47,210 bases of DNA. Source: JACPFV01 sp035526825 (GTDB lineage: Bacteria; Pseudomonadota; Gammaproteobacteria; Nevskiales; Nevskiaceae). The notes below the pieces were generated by a model, which was not told where the DNA came from, did not search any database, and saw nothing but the letters and a program-made list of their open reading frames with translations. The position numbers and the translations under genes are program-made. Below, one piece after another: positions 1 to 8,439 of this stretch. The stretch's first letter is position 1; each line of letters opens with the position of its first letter. Where the stretch lies: positions 1-47,210 of the forward strand of contig DATLBT010000040.1 of the NCBI GenBank assembly GCA_035526825.1, in the 5' to 3' direction.

Positions 1-939
1 GGCCGTCACGGGGATGAAGCCGAGCGCGGAGATCACGGTGGCGACGATCACGCTCTTGTAGTGAGCGTTGATGATCGAGCCGCCGCTGCCAATCCGCGCG
101 AAGTAGATGCCGATCACGGAAGCGAGGATCGAGATGCCGCCGAGCGCGAGCGGGTAGAGCGGGAGGTTCCCGACGGGGAAGGCCGTGCCGAGCAGCATCA
201 CGGCGACGGCGGTGACGGCGTACGTCTCGAACAGGTCGGCGGCCATGCCGGCGCAGTCGCCGACGTTGTCGCCCACGTTGTCGGCGATCACGGCCGGGTT
301 GCGGGGGTCATCCTCGGGAATGCCGGCTTCGACCTTGCCCACCAGGTCGGCGCCGACGTCGGCGCCCTTGGTGAAGATGCCGCCGCCCAGGCGCGCGAAG
401 ATCGAGATCAGCGAGGCGCCGAACGCCAGGCCGATCATCGGGCCCAGCGCGGCCTTGACCGCTTCCTCGGTGACCTGGCCATGCAGCACGTACATGAAGT
501 ACCCGGCCACGCCGAGCAGGCCGAGGCCCACGACCAGCATGCCGGTGATGGCGCCGCCCTTGAAGCTGACGTTGAGCGCGTCATTGAGGCTCACCGTCGC
601 GGCCTGCGCGGTGCGCACGTTGGCGCGCACCGACACGAACATGCCGATGAAACCCGCGAGACCCGACAGCACGGCGCCGATGGCGAAGCCGATCGCGGTC
701 GGCCAACCCAGCTGCGGCACAAAGCCGATGACCAAGAAAAGGACCGCGCCGACCATGGCGATGGTCATGTACTGGCGGCGCAGGTAGGCGCCTGCGCCTT
801 CCTGCACGGCGGCAGCGATGGCCTGCATCTTCTCGTTGCCGGCAGGCTTGCCGACGATCCACTTGGCGACGACGACGCCGTAGACAATCGCGGCGACTGC
901 GCAAACCAGTGCGATCAAAATACCGTTAGCAACCAGCAT
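1..939 (-). CDS. hppA: Membrane-bound proton-pumping pyrophosphatase (N-terminal 313 residues)
   Basis: Hydrolyses pyrophosphate and pumps H+ (or Na+) across the inner membrane. Only the N-terminal 313 codons are present; the gene runs off the left edge without a stop. The translation is a polytopic membrane protein with the family's PPi-binding signature DVGADLVGKVE at about residues 194-204, followed by the acidic EDDPRNPAVIADNVGDNVGD stretch. The ATG at 939 follows a strong GAGGAG Shine-Dalgarno sequence. The residue that separates K+-dependent from K+-independent enzymes lies in the missing C-terminal half, so the subtype cannot be called. A PPi-dependent phosphofructokinase lies 1.1 kb away, which suggests PPi-based energy metabolism. 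The identification is very secure. Confidence 0.97.
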   Translation of the reverse strand, partial: MLVANGILIALVCAVAAIVYGVVVAKWIVGKPAGNEKMQAIAAAVQEGAGAYLRRQYMTIAMVGAVLFLVIGFVPQLGWPTAIGFAIGAVLSGLAGFIGMFVSVRANVRTAQAATVSLNDALNVSFKGGAITGMLVVGLGLLGVAGYFMYVLHGQVTEEAVKAALGPMIGLAFGASLISIFARLGGGIFTKGADVGADLVGKVEAGIPEDDPRNPAVIADNVGDNVGDCAGMAADLFETYAVTAVAVMLLGTAFPVGNLPLYPLALGGISILASVIGIYFARIGSGGSIINAHYKSVIVATVISALGFIPVTA

Positions 940-1002
940 TTACCTCTCCTCGAAGGGTTTTTATATAGCGAAAGGCCAGGGGATGGCCCCAGAGCGGCGC
1001 GG

Positions 1003-1008
1003 ATTCTA
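1003..1008 (-). promoter_or_regulatory. Possible -10 element for hppA
   Basis: TAGAAT on the minus strand matches the sigma-70 -10 consensus at 5 of 6 positions and lies about 64 bases upstream of the hppA ATG. I see no convincing -35 hexamer. The implied leader contains a GC-rich inverted repeat (979-990). Only moderately supported. Confidence 0.35.
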
Positions 1009-1165
1009 CAGGGATTTTTGCGATTTCCCCACTCGGCGAAGGGGGAGGGTTGGAAGGGGCTACTTGACCTGGTTCACAGATTGATTACCGCCGTCGGCCC
1101 CATGGCACCGTCTGGGAAGTTTGCTGCAAAGCGCAACGCCCGGCGGCGTCGATACTCCGGGCACG

Positions 1166-2017
1166 ATGGATCCCAAAGCAAGGTTTCTGGTTGCACTTCT
1201 CGCCGGCATTGCGGGTGCCGTCGCTCCGGCTCCGGCTCCGGCAGCGGAGCGTGATTACCGGCACGCGACCAATACCGCGGGCGATCTCAGGTTCACGGCG
1301 CGCTACCTGAATCTGGATGGGGATCTGCTCTCCATCGCCTTTACCCTGCCGCAGCGGGCTTTGCGGGAATCCGCGCGGGAGTTCGGTTATTCGCCCGACG
1401 AGACCAGGCGGATGGCGAAACGTTGCCGCTGCACGCAATCGGAGTACGACCGTCGTGTGGAGGCTTACTACCGCAGTCGACTGCTGAAATGGGACAAGAC
1501 CTCCGGCCGGCGCATCCTGCGGGTAGACGTTCCGGCGGTGGTGAAGCGCAACGCGCTGCGCTTGAGTCCCCTGGCGAGGGAGTTCGAGCGGCTTGCCGCG
1601 GCTCGCGGGGACGGGAGGGACGCCACCATCGATACCGTGGTCACGTTCGTGCAGTCCGGACTGGACTACCGCCTGCTCCCCTCGAGGGAAGGTGGCCGGG
1701 AGATTCTCGGCTTCTACGATCCGTTGCGCGCGCTGCAAGCGGGAGCAGGCGACTGCGACAGCAAGGCGGCGTTGCTCGCAGCGATCCTGATGAATATCCG
1801 TGGCACACGCATGATCGGCGTGGATGTGGGCCGCCATTATCTGGTCGGCATTGCCCGTAAGCCGCGACGTGGGGATGCGTCGATCCAGTATCGCGGGCAG
1901 AGCTTCGTGCTGATCGAGCCGTCCGGACCCGCGCGCCTCCCGCCCGGGACGATCCACCGCCGGACTCAGGCCGCGCTGGACGCGACAAAGCAGGTGCGGA
2001 TCGACCCGCTGTTCTGA
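1166..2017 (+). CDS. Exported transglutaminase-like (papain-fold) protein
   Basis: A 283-residue protein with an N-terminal signal peptide (basic MDPKAR, hydrophobic stretch, Ala-rich cleavage region to about residue 27) and a C-terminal transglutaminase-like core. The candidate catalytic triad is Cys197 in GDCDSKA, His224 in GRHYLVG and an acidic residue at Glu251 in VLIEPSG. In this superfamily such domains act as proteases, amidases or cross-linkers; the substrate here is unknown. The longer reading frame could start at TTG 1121, but the ATG at 1166 begins a normal signal peptide. The gene stands alone, pointing toward the convergent phosphofructokinase gene 18 bases away. The fold assignment is good; the function is not assigned. 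Confidence 0.8.
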   Translation: MDPKARFLVALLAGIAGAVAPAPAPAAERDYRHATNTAGDLRFTARYLNLDGDLLSIAFTLPQRALRESAREFGYSPDETRRMAKRCRCTQSEYDRRVEAYYRSRLLKWDKTSGRRILRVDVPAVVKRNALRLSPLAREFERLAAARGDGRDATIDTVVTFVQSGLDYRLLPSREGGREILGFYDPLRALQAGAGDCDSKAALLAAILMNIRGTRMIGVDVGRHYLVGIARKPRRGDASIQYRGQSFVLIEPSGPARLPPGTIHRRTQAALDATKQVRIDPLF

Positions 2018-2035
2018 AACACGGCCGCAGCCGCC

Positions 2036-3316
2036 CTATTTCTTGTATTCGAACGGCCCGCACTTCTTCGGCACCGGCGCGTTCTTCAGCTTCACGTATT
2101 GCGGCAGGCCGTTCCTGAACGGCGGCAGATCCTCGCCGGCAATCAGCGGTGCGAGGTACTTCCGGCATTTTTCGGTAATGTGGAAGCCGTCGGCGCTGAT
2201 GTAATCGCGCGGCATCTTCTTCTCGACATTGGCCACTTTCTCCAGCGGCGCCTCGCCGGTCTTCCACTTATAGGGTTTGTCGGACAACCGGTCGATCGTG
2301 ATCATGATCCCGGACTTTCCCTGGATGGCGGCCTCGACCGCCGCCTTGCCCACAGCGTACGACTGCTGGAGGTCGGTCTTGCCGGCGATGTGGCGCGCCG
2401 CGCGCATCAGGTAGTCGGCCACCGCCCAGTGGTACTTGAGGCCCAGCTTGTCCTTCAGCAGCTTGGCCAGCAGCGGCGCCAGGCCGCCCAACTGTGCATG
2501 GCCGAAGGCATCCTTGCCTCCAGCCTCGGAGAGAAACTCACCCGAAGGGGCGTGCAGGCCTTCGCTGGCGACGATCGTGCACCAGCCGACCTTTTTCACG
2601 GTCGCATCGACCTTGGCCAGGAATTTTGCCTCGTCGAACACGATCTCCGGGAACAGGATGACCTGCGGACCGTCGCCGTCTTTTTCGGCTGCGAGCCCGC
2701 CTGCGGCCGCGGTCCAGCCGGCGTGACGGCCCATCACCTCGAGAATGAACACCTTGGTCGAGGTCTTGGCCATCGAGGCGAGGTCGAAGCTCGCCTCGCG
2801 GATCGACACTGCGGTGTACTTGGCCACCGAGCCGAAGCCGGGGCAGGTGTCGGTGATCGGCAGGTCGTTGTCCATCGTCTTGGGCACGTGGATCGCCTGC
2901 AGCGGGTAGCCCAGTTTTTGCGACAGCTGCGAGACCTTGAGGCAGGTGTCGGCTGAGTCGCCGCCACCGTTGTAGAAGAAGTAGCCGATGTCGTGCGCCT
3001 TGAATACCTCGATCAGCCGTTCGTACTCGGCCTGGTTCTTGTCGAAGCCCTTCAGCTTGTAGCGGCACGAGCCGAAGGCGCCGGCCGGCGTGTGCTTGAG
3101 CGCCGCGATGAGGGCCGCCGACTCCTTGCCGGTGTCGATCAGGTCTTCGGTCAGCGCCCCGATGATGCCGTTGCGCCCGGCGTAGACCTTGCCGATCTTG
3201 TTCTTGTGCTTGCGCGCGGTCTCGATCACGCCGGCTGCGGAGGCATTGATGACGGCGGTGACGCCGCCGGATTGTGCGTAGAACGCGTTTCTCGGGGCAC
3301 TGCGAGGCTTGGGCAT
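2036..3316 (-). CDS. pfp: Pyrophosphate-dependent 6-phosphofructokinase
   Basis: Phosphorylates fructose 6-phosphate reversibly with PPi instead of ATP, at the glycolysis/gluconeogenesis branch. The 426-residue protein has both PPi-type determinants. The Asp of GGGDS (residues 117-121) sits where ATP enzymes carry Gly, and Lys146 in PKTMDND replaces the PGTIDND of ATP enzymes. The substrate loop MGRHAG is at 195-200. One oddity is that the first Asp of the usual GGDDS is Gly here. The gene is transcribed away from adk with an 83-base gap. With a proton-pumping pyrophosphatase nearby, flux can be coupled to the PPi pool. Identification is secure; exact subfamily is not determined. Confidence 0.93.
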   Translation of the reverse strand: MPKPRSAPRNAFYAQSGGVTAVINASAAGVIETARKHKNKIGKVYAGRNGIIGALTEDLIDTGKESAALIAALKHTPAGAFGSCRYKLKGFDKNQAEYERLIEVFKAHDIGYFFYNGGGDSADTCLKVSQLSQKLGYPLQAIHVPKTMDNDLPITDTCPGFGSVAKYTAVSIREASFDLASMAKTSTKVFILEVMGRHAGWTAAAGGLAAEKDGDGPQVILFPEIVFDEAKFLAKVDATVKKVGWCTIVASEGLHAPSGEFLSEAGGKDAFGHAQLGGLAPLLAKLLKDKLGLKYHWAVADYLMRAARHIAGKTDLQQSYAVGKAAVEAAIQGKSGIMITIDRLSDKPYKWKTGEAPLEKVANVEKKMPRDYISADGFHITEKCRKYLAPLIAGEDLPPFRNGLPQYVKLKNAPVPKKCGPFEYKK

Positions 3317-3399
3317 GACAGAACGGCTCCGGTCGTGAGGCGCATAGACTACAAAAAACGCCGTTCGTTTATAGTTCGGCGCTCACGCAGGGAGGTCCG

Positions 3400-4041
3400 A
3401 TGAGACTGGTATTCATGGGCGCGCCGGGTTCCGGCAAAGGCACCCAGGCACGACGCCTCATGGAGGAGTACGCCAGCCCGCAGATTTCCACCGGCGACCT
3501 CTTGCGCGCGGCCGTGGCGGCCGGCACGACGCTCGGCCAGAAGGCCAAGGCGGCCATGGATGCCGGCGGTCTGGTCGCGGACGACATCGTCGTCGGCATG
3601 ATCCGCGAACGCCTGTCGCAGAAGGACACCAAGTACGGCTTCATCCTCGACGGCTTTCCCCGCTCGCTGGCGCAGGCGGCGGCACTGGACCAGATGCTGG
3701 TCGACGTCGGCCAGCCGCTGAACAAGGCGATCCTGCTCGACGTGAAGTTCGAAAACTTGCTCAAGCGCCTCACTGGCCGGCGCACATGCCAGGTTTGCGG
3801 CCACCTTTACAACGTGCACTTCAGCCCGTCGAAGAAGTCGGGCGTGTGCGACACCGATGGCGGCGAGTTGGTGCAGCGCGCCGACGACAACGAGGAAACC
3901 ATCACCAAGCGGCTCAAGGTGTACCAGGACCAGACAGCCCCGCTGATGGACTACTACAAAAAGCAGGGCAAGTTCGCGTCGATCAACGGCGAAGGCTCGA
4001 TGGACGAGATTTTCGGGCGGATCCAGAAAATCCTGTCTTGA
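3400..4041 (+). CDS. adk: Adenylate kinase with a zinc-type LID
   Basis: Cytosolic enzyme interconverting ATP + AMP and 2 ADP. The 213-residue protein has the P-loop GAPGSGKGT at 7-15 and the normal NMP and CORE regions. The LID carries C130, C133, C150 and D153 in a C-X2-C-X16-C-X2-D pattern. This is the zinc-binding arrangement known from Gram-positive enzymes; E. coli-type kinases lack these cysteines. The start is set by GGGAGG seven bases upstream of the ATG. Adk would also use AMP produced by PPi-generating synthetases, which fits the neighbouring PPi enzymes. Identification is secure; the presence of metal is inferred from the motif. Confidence 0.97.
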   Translation: MRLVFMGAPGSGKGTQARRLMEEYASPQISTGDLLRAAVAAGTTLGQKAKAAMDAGGLVADDIVVGMIRERLSQKDTKYGFILDGFPRSLAQAAALDQMLVDVGQPLNKAILLDVKFENLLKRLTGRRTCQVCGHLYNVHFSPSKKSGVCDTDGGELVQRADDNEETITKRLKVYQDQTAPLMDYYKKQGKFASINGEGSMDEIFGRIQKILS

Positions 4042-4050
4042 TGACACGGA

Positions 4051-5139
4051 TCAGAGCTTGGCGAGCAACTCTTCTCCGAGCAGTTCCCGCCGCCAGCCGC
4101 TGAGGAGCGCGATCGTCGCGCCCGGGCCTTCGCGCACCAGCCGCTCGATGTCGCTGCGCGTCGCCACCAGTGTCGGCGCCACCTGTTCCTCCGCTGCCCG
4201 TTTGCGCAGCATTTCCAGCAGCATCTGGGTCTTTTGCTTCTGTTCGGGCGTCTCGCGCTGGTCGGGCACCAGCGGTGGGGCTTCCGCCACCGGCGCGCGC
4301 ACCACTTCGAGCAGCGCTTCGCCGGATTTTTCGATGCGTCGCGCCGAGACGCCCTCGATCTCGGCGAGCGCCGCGAGCGTGTCGGGTTTGCGCGCCGCGA
4401 GCTGGCATACCGCGATGTCGTCGATGATCCAGCGCCGCGGCCGGTTGCGGCGAATCGCTTCCTCCTCGCGCCACGCGGCGAGCCGCGCGGCACGGTGCTG
4501 CGCCTCGGGCGTGAGGCGACCGATGCCCTTGATCGAGCGCCAGGCCGACGCCGGGTCGGCCTGGTAGCGGCGCGCATCGGTCAGGCGCGCGCACTCCGCC
4601 TCCAGCCACGGCAGGCGCCCGCGCTGCTCGAGCGCATCGCGCAGCGCGGGGTAGATCACCGCAAGGTGGCGCACGTCGTCAACGGCGTAGGCCAGCGCTG
4701 CGTCGGACAGCGGACGGCGCAACCAGTCCGTGCGCGACAGGCTCTTGTCGACAACGATGCCGAGCTCCCGCTCGACGAGCGCCGCGTAACCCAGTTGCTC
4801 GCCGTGGCCGAGCAGCGCGGCCGCGACCTGCGTGTCGAACAGCGGCCGCGGGCAATCGCCGCCGCGCTGCACGAACAGTTCGAGGTCCTGGCCAGCGGAG
4901 TGGAAAACCTTGATGGCGTTGCCGAAGAGGAACGCGAACAGGGGCGCGGGGTCGAGCCCGAGCGTATCGACGCAGGCATGAGTCCTGCCATCGGATACCT
5001 GCACCAGGCACAACTGGGCGTAATAGGTGTCCTCTCGCACGAACTCCGTATCGACGGCGAGCCAGCTCGCATCGCGCAAGCGGCCGAGGAGGTCGTCGAG
5101 CGCGGCGGGTGTTTCGACCAGCGTGTAGTCGGGTGCCAT
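4051..5139 (-). CDS. rnd: Ribonuclease D (3'-5' exoribonuclease)
   Basis: Trims the 3' ends of tRNA precursors and other stable RNAs. The 362-residue protein has a DEDDy exonuclease domain with D30 and E32 in DTEF, D85 in the FHSAGQDLE motif, and Y151-X3-D155 in YAVDD. An HRDC nucleic-acid-binding region follows (about residues 200-290), then a charged C-terminal part. Length is normal for the family. I chose the ATG at 5139 over an in-frame TTG two codons upstream because it gives the standard start. It ends 9 bases from the convergent adk gene and is divergent from the membrane protein at 5181. Confidence 0.94.
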   Translation of the reverse strand: MAPDYTLVETPAALDDLLGRLRDASWLAVDTEFVREDTYYAQLCLVQVSDGRTHACVDTLGLDPAPLFAFLFGNAIKVFHSAGQDLELFVQRGGDCPRPLFDTQVAAALLGHGEQLGYAALVERELGIVVDKSLSRTDWLRRPLSDAALAYAVDDVRHLAVIYPALRDALEQRGRLPWLEAECARLTDARRYQADPASAWRSIKGIGRLTPEAQHRAARLAAWREEEAIRRNRPRRWIIDDIAVCQLAARKPDTLAALAEIEGVSARRIEKSGEALLEVVRAPVAEAPPLVPDQRETPEQKQKTQMLLEMLRKRAAEEQVAPTLVATRSDIERLVREGPGATIALLSGWRRELLGEELLAKL

Positions 5140-5180
5140 GGCCAAATTGTGGCAGAGAGTCCCGGCATAATGGCGCCCCC

Positions 5181-5729
5181 ATGATCGAACAAGCCGTCCG
5201 CACGGCGCTGCGCATCTCGCTGTTTCGCGCCGGGCCGCAGGATTTTCCGTTCGCGGCGTCGCTGACGCGCCTCACCGTGCCGCTGGCGGTCGTGGTCGCC
5301 TTCCTGCAATACCGCCTGACGCTGCCGGAGGTCTCCGCTGTGGTGCACGCGCTGGCCTGGGTCGGCGCGCTCGCAATGTTCACCTTCGTATTGCTGCATT
5401 CCCGCGGGTTGGCCAACCGCTTTCGCCAGACCCTCGACTCGCTGCTCGTGATCGACTCGGCGATGACGCTGGTGATGCTGCCGGCGCTCGCCGCCATTGC
5501 ACCGCACATGCTGAAGCTGGCAGATGATCCGGAACTCGCGCGCGAGCAGCCACTGCCGCTGCTTCCGGCACTCGCCGTGCTGGTGGTTTCGATCTGGAAT
5601 TTCCTGGTATCGGCGCACGTGTACCGCAGTGCAATCGACGCGCCGCCCGGCGTCGGCGCGATGGTGGCGTTGCTCGGCGTGATCGTTACGGTGTCGCTCG
5701 CCGGCGCGGTTGGCGCGCTGGTGGGTTGA
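5181..5729 (+). CDS. Integral membrane protein of unknown function
   Basis: A 182-residue protein with about four hydrophobic segments (roughly residues 28-48, 55-75, 90-110 and 125-180, the last part probably two helices) and no motif I recognise. It starts at ATG 5181; the longer frame running back to 5109 would overlap the rnd start and lacks a better initiation site. It ends 9 bases before mpl and is probably co-transcribed with mpl and pmbA. A YIP1-like membrane fold is possible but not shown by sequence. Confidence 0.8.
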   Translation: MIEQAVRTALRISLFRAGPQDFPFAASLTRLTVPLAVVVAFLQYRLTLPEVSAVVHALAWVGALAMFTFVLLHSRGLANRFRQTLDSLLVIDSAMTLVMLPALAAIAPHMLKLADDPELAREQPLPLLPALAVLVVSIWNFLVSAHVYRSAIDAPPGVGAMVALLGVIVTVSLAGAVGALVG

Positions 5730-5738
5730 AGGCACAAC

Positions 5739-7082
5739 GTGCACGTCCATATCCTCGGCATCTGCGGCACCTTCATGGCCGGCATCGCGGCGCTCGCGCG
5801 CGAAGCCGGCCACCGCGTCACCGGCTCGGACGCCGCGGCGTGGCCGCCGATGTCGACGCAACTCGCGGCGCTCGGCATCGAGGTGATGTCGGGCTACGAC
5901 CCCAGGCACCTGTCGCCCGCGCCCGACGTCGTCATCGTCGGCAACGTCGTGTCGCGCGGAAATCCGGCGATCGAGCATGTGCTCGACGCGGGGCTGCCGT
6001 ACGTGTCCGGTCCGCAATGGCTTGCCGAGCACGTGCTGCGTGGTCGCCACGTGCTCGCGGTCGCCGGCACCCACGGCAAGACCACCACCGCCAGCCTGCT
6101 GGCCTGGCTGCTCGAGCACGCCGGCCTCGATCCGGGCTTCCTCATCGGCGGTGTGCCGCAGAACTTCGGTTCATCCGCGCGGCTCGGCGGCGGGAAACAT
6201 TTCATCGTGGAAGCCGACGAATACGACACCGCTTTTTTCGACAAGCGCAGCAAGTTCGTGCACTACGGCCCGCGCACGCTGATCCTCAACAACCTCGAGT
6301 TCGACCACGCCGACATTTTCCCGGACCTCGCCGCGATCGAGCGGCAGTTCCATCATCTCGTTCGCACCGTGCCCAGGTCCGGGCACATCGTCGCCAACGG
6401 CCGCGACGAGGCGATTGCGCGCGTGCTGGCGCAGGGCTGCTGGAGCGAGGTCGAGCGCTTCGACGAGTCCAGCCTCGGCGAATTCGCCTCGCCGCTGCAG
6501 GGCCGGCACAACAAGCTCAACGCGATCGCGGCCATCGCAGCGGCGCGCCACGCCGGCGTCGAGCGCGCGACCGCGCTCGCGGGGCTGGCGCGGTTCGTCA
6601 GCGTCAAACGCCGGCTCGAACTGGTCGGCGAGGCGCGCGGCGTCAAGGTTTACGATGACTTCGCGCATCACCCGACCGCGATCGAGGTCACGATCGATGC
6701 GCTGCGCGCGCAGGGCGGCGGCCCCCGATTGGGCCGTGTCCTGGCGGTGCTCGAGCCCCGTTCCAACACGATGCGCATGGGCTCGATCGCGCAGGCGCTC
6801 GCCGGCAGCCTCAGTGGTGCCGACCACACTTTCGTTTACGCGCGACCCGACCTGAAGTGGGACGCCCAGGCCGTGCTCGGCAGCCTCGGCAACAGGCTGA
6901 CGGTGCGTGACACCATCGACACACTGGTCGACGACATCGCCTCGGCCGCGCGCGCCGGCGACCGCGTGCTGGTCATGAGCAATGGCGATTTCGGCGGCAT
7001 CCACGCCAAGCTCGTCACCGCACTGGGGAAGGCCCCCTTCGATAAGCCCGCTACGCGAGCTACTCAGGACAGGCATGACTGA
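5739..7082 (+). CDS. mpl: UDP-N-acetylmuramate:L-alanyl-gamma-D-glutamyl-meso-diaminopimelate ligase
   Basis: Cytosolic Mur-family ligase that reattaches recycled murein tripeptide to UDP-MurNAc. The 447-residue protein starts with the Rossmann motif HILGICGTFM characteristic of Mpl, has the ATP P-loop AGTHGKTTT at 109-117, the Mur-ligase EADEYDTAFFDKRSKF motif, and the late YDDFAHHPTA motif. It starts with GTG. Its last 8 bases overlap pmbA, so the two are translationally linked. Length and motifs fit Mpl rather than MurC because of the ICG-T/M start and the DKRSKF signature. Confidence 0.95.
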   Translation: MHVHILGICGTFMAGIAALAREAGHRVTGSDAAAWPPMSTQLAALGIEVMSGYDPRHLSPAPDVVIVGNVVSRGNPAIEHVLDAGLPYVSGPQWLAEHVLRGRHVLAVAGTHGKTTTASLLAWLLEHAGLDPGFLIGGVPQNFGSSARLGGGKHFIVEADEYDTAFFDKRSKFVHYGPRTLILNNLEFDHADIFPDLAAIERQFHHLVRTVPRSGHIVANGRDEAIARVLAQGCWSEVERFDESSLGEFASPLQGRHNKLNAIAAIAAARHAGVERATALAGLARFVSVKRRLELVGEARGVKVYDDFAHHPTAIEVTIDALRAQGGGPRLGRVLAVLEPRSNTMRMGSIAQALAGSLSGADHTFVYARPDLKWDAQAVLGSLGNRLTVRDTIDTLVDDIASAARAGDRVLVMSNGDFGGIHAKLVTALGKAPFDKPATRATQDRHD

Positions 7083-8424
7083 CGCCGCGGCGCGCTTCGA
7101 ATTACCTGACGCCGCGGTGCTTGAGCCCTGGGTGCGGCGCGCGCTCGATGCTGCCGCGAAGGGCGGCGCGACGCAGGCCGAGGCTACCGTTTCGGTTTCG
7201 CGCGGCCTGTCGCTGAGCGTCCGCAAGGGTGACGTCGAATCGGTGGAGTTTCACCACGATCGCGACCTTGGGCTTACGGTGTATTTCGGCCAGCGCTCAG
7301 GCTCAGCGAGCACGGCCGACCTTTCCGAGCGCGGCCTCGCCGAGGCGGTCGCCGCCGCGTGCGCCATCGCCAAGGCCAGCGGCGAGGATCCGTGCAGCGG
7401 ACTGGCCGACGCGAACCGCATGGCGCAGGGCCCGTTCCCGGACCTCGACCTCGACCATCCCTGGGCCGTCACCACCGACGAGGCCATCGACCTTGCGCGC
7501 CAGTGCGAGGCCGCGGCGCTCGCGGTGAAGGGCGTGACGCAAAGCGAGGGCGCCAGCCTGCACAGCTCGCGCGGCATCGAACTTTACGCCAACACGCACG
7601 GCTTCCTCGGCGCGCGTACCGGCGCGAACCATTACGTGTCCTGCGCCGCGATCGCCGGCGAGGGCGAGACCATGCAGCGCGACGACTGGTACACGTCGGC
7701 TCGGCATCCGGGCGACCTCGAGGCGCCGGCCGCCGTGGGTCGCCGCGCCGGCGAGCGCGCGATCGCGCGCGTCGGCGCCAAGGCCATCACCACGCGCAAG
7801 GCGCCCGTGCTTTACGTGCCTGACCTCGCGCGCAGCCTGTTCGGCCATTTCCTCGGCGCCATCTCCGGCGGCAGTTTGTATCGCAAGGCGAGCTTCCTGC
7901 TCGATCGCGAAAACACGCCGGTGTTCGCGCCGGGCGTGCGGCTCACGCAGCACCCGTTCATCAAGCGCGGCTCGGGCAGCGCGTCGTACGACCAGGAAGG
8001 CGTCGCCACGTTCAATCGCGTGATGGTCGATGACGGCGTGCTCAAGGGCTACGTGCTTGGCAGCTACTCGGCGCGCAAGCTCGGGCGCGAGACCACCGGC
8101 AATGCCGGCGGCGTGTACAACCTCGTGGTCGAGCCAGGCACGCGTTCGTTCGAGGAACTGCTCGCGCTGATGGGGGAGGGCCTCGTCGTGACCGAGCTGA
8201 TGGGTCAGGGCGTGAGCACGGTGACCGGCGACTACTCGCGCGGTGCCGCCGGCTTCTGGGTCGCGAACGGCCGCATCGCGCAGCCGGTGCAGGAAGTCAC
8301 GATCGCCGGCAACCTCGACGAGATGTTCCGCAGCATCAAGGCGATCGGCGCCGACGTCGATACGCGCGGTTCGATTAGAACGGGCTCGGTGCTGATCGAG
8401 CCGATGACCATCGCGGGCAAGTAG
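7075..8424 (+). CDS. pmbA: Metalloprotease-related protein PmbA (TldE)
   Basis: A 449-residue member of the TldD/PmbA family. PmbA partners with TldD in maturing peptides such as microcin B17 and in CcdA degradation. It lacks the HExxxH zinc motif of TldD, as expected for the PmbA subunit, and has the C-terminal glycine-rich SYSARKLGRETTGNAGG and VTGDYSRGAAGFWV blocks. The ATG at 7075 overlaps mpl by 8 bases. TldD is not in the window. The stop codon sits in one arm of a perfect palindrome shared with mgtE. Of possible relevance, a small double-glycine-type peptide is encoded 37 kb away, but no link is shown. Confidence 0.94.
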   Translation: MTDAAARFELPDAAVLEPWVRRALDAAAKGGATQAEATVSVSRGLSLSVRKGDVESVEFHHDRDLGLTVYFGQRSGSASTADLSERGLAEAVAAACAIAKASGEDPCSGLADANRMAQGPFPDLDLDHPWAVTTDEAIDLARQCEAAALAVKGVTQSEGASLHSSRGIELYANTHGFLGARTGANHYVSCAAIAGEGETMQRDDWYTSARHPGDLEAPAAVGRRAGERAIARVGAKAITTRKAPVLYVPDLARSLFGHFLGAISGGSLYRKASFLLDRENTPVFAPGVRLTQHPFIKRGSGSASYDQEGVATFNRVMVDDGVLKGYVLGSYSARKLGRETTGNAGGVYNLVVEPGTRSFEELLALMGEGLVVTELMGQGVSTVTGDYSRGAAGFWVANGRIAQPVQEVTIAGNLDEMFRSIKAIGADVDTRGSIRTGSVLIEPMTIAGK

Positions 8425-8439
8425 GAGCGCCGCTCCTAC
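8421..8439. repeat. Perfect 19-base palindrome holding both stop codons of pmbA and mgtE
   Basis: GTAGGAGCG-C-CGCTCCTAC: 9-base arms around one central C. The pmbA TAG is at 8422-8424 and the mgtE TAG (minus strand) at 8436-8438, at mirror positions. It resembles the TAGGAGCG-type dispersed repeats known in Xanthomonas and Pseudomonas genomes. There is no T tract on either side, so an intrinsic terminator is not indicated. Confidence 0.8.

Noticed and set aside
61..1254. 397-codon plus-strand frame over hppA
   Set aside because: Opposite to hppA, with His/Arg/Asp-rich composition and no domain; hppA has a clear signature.
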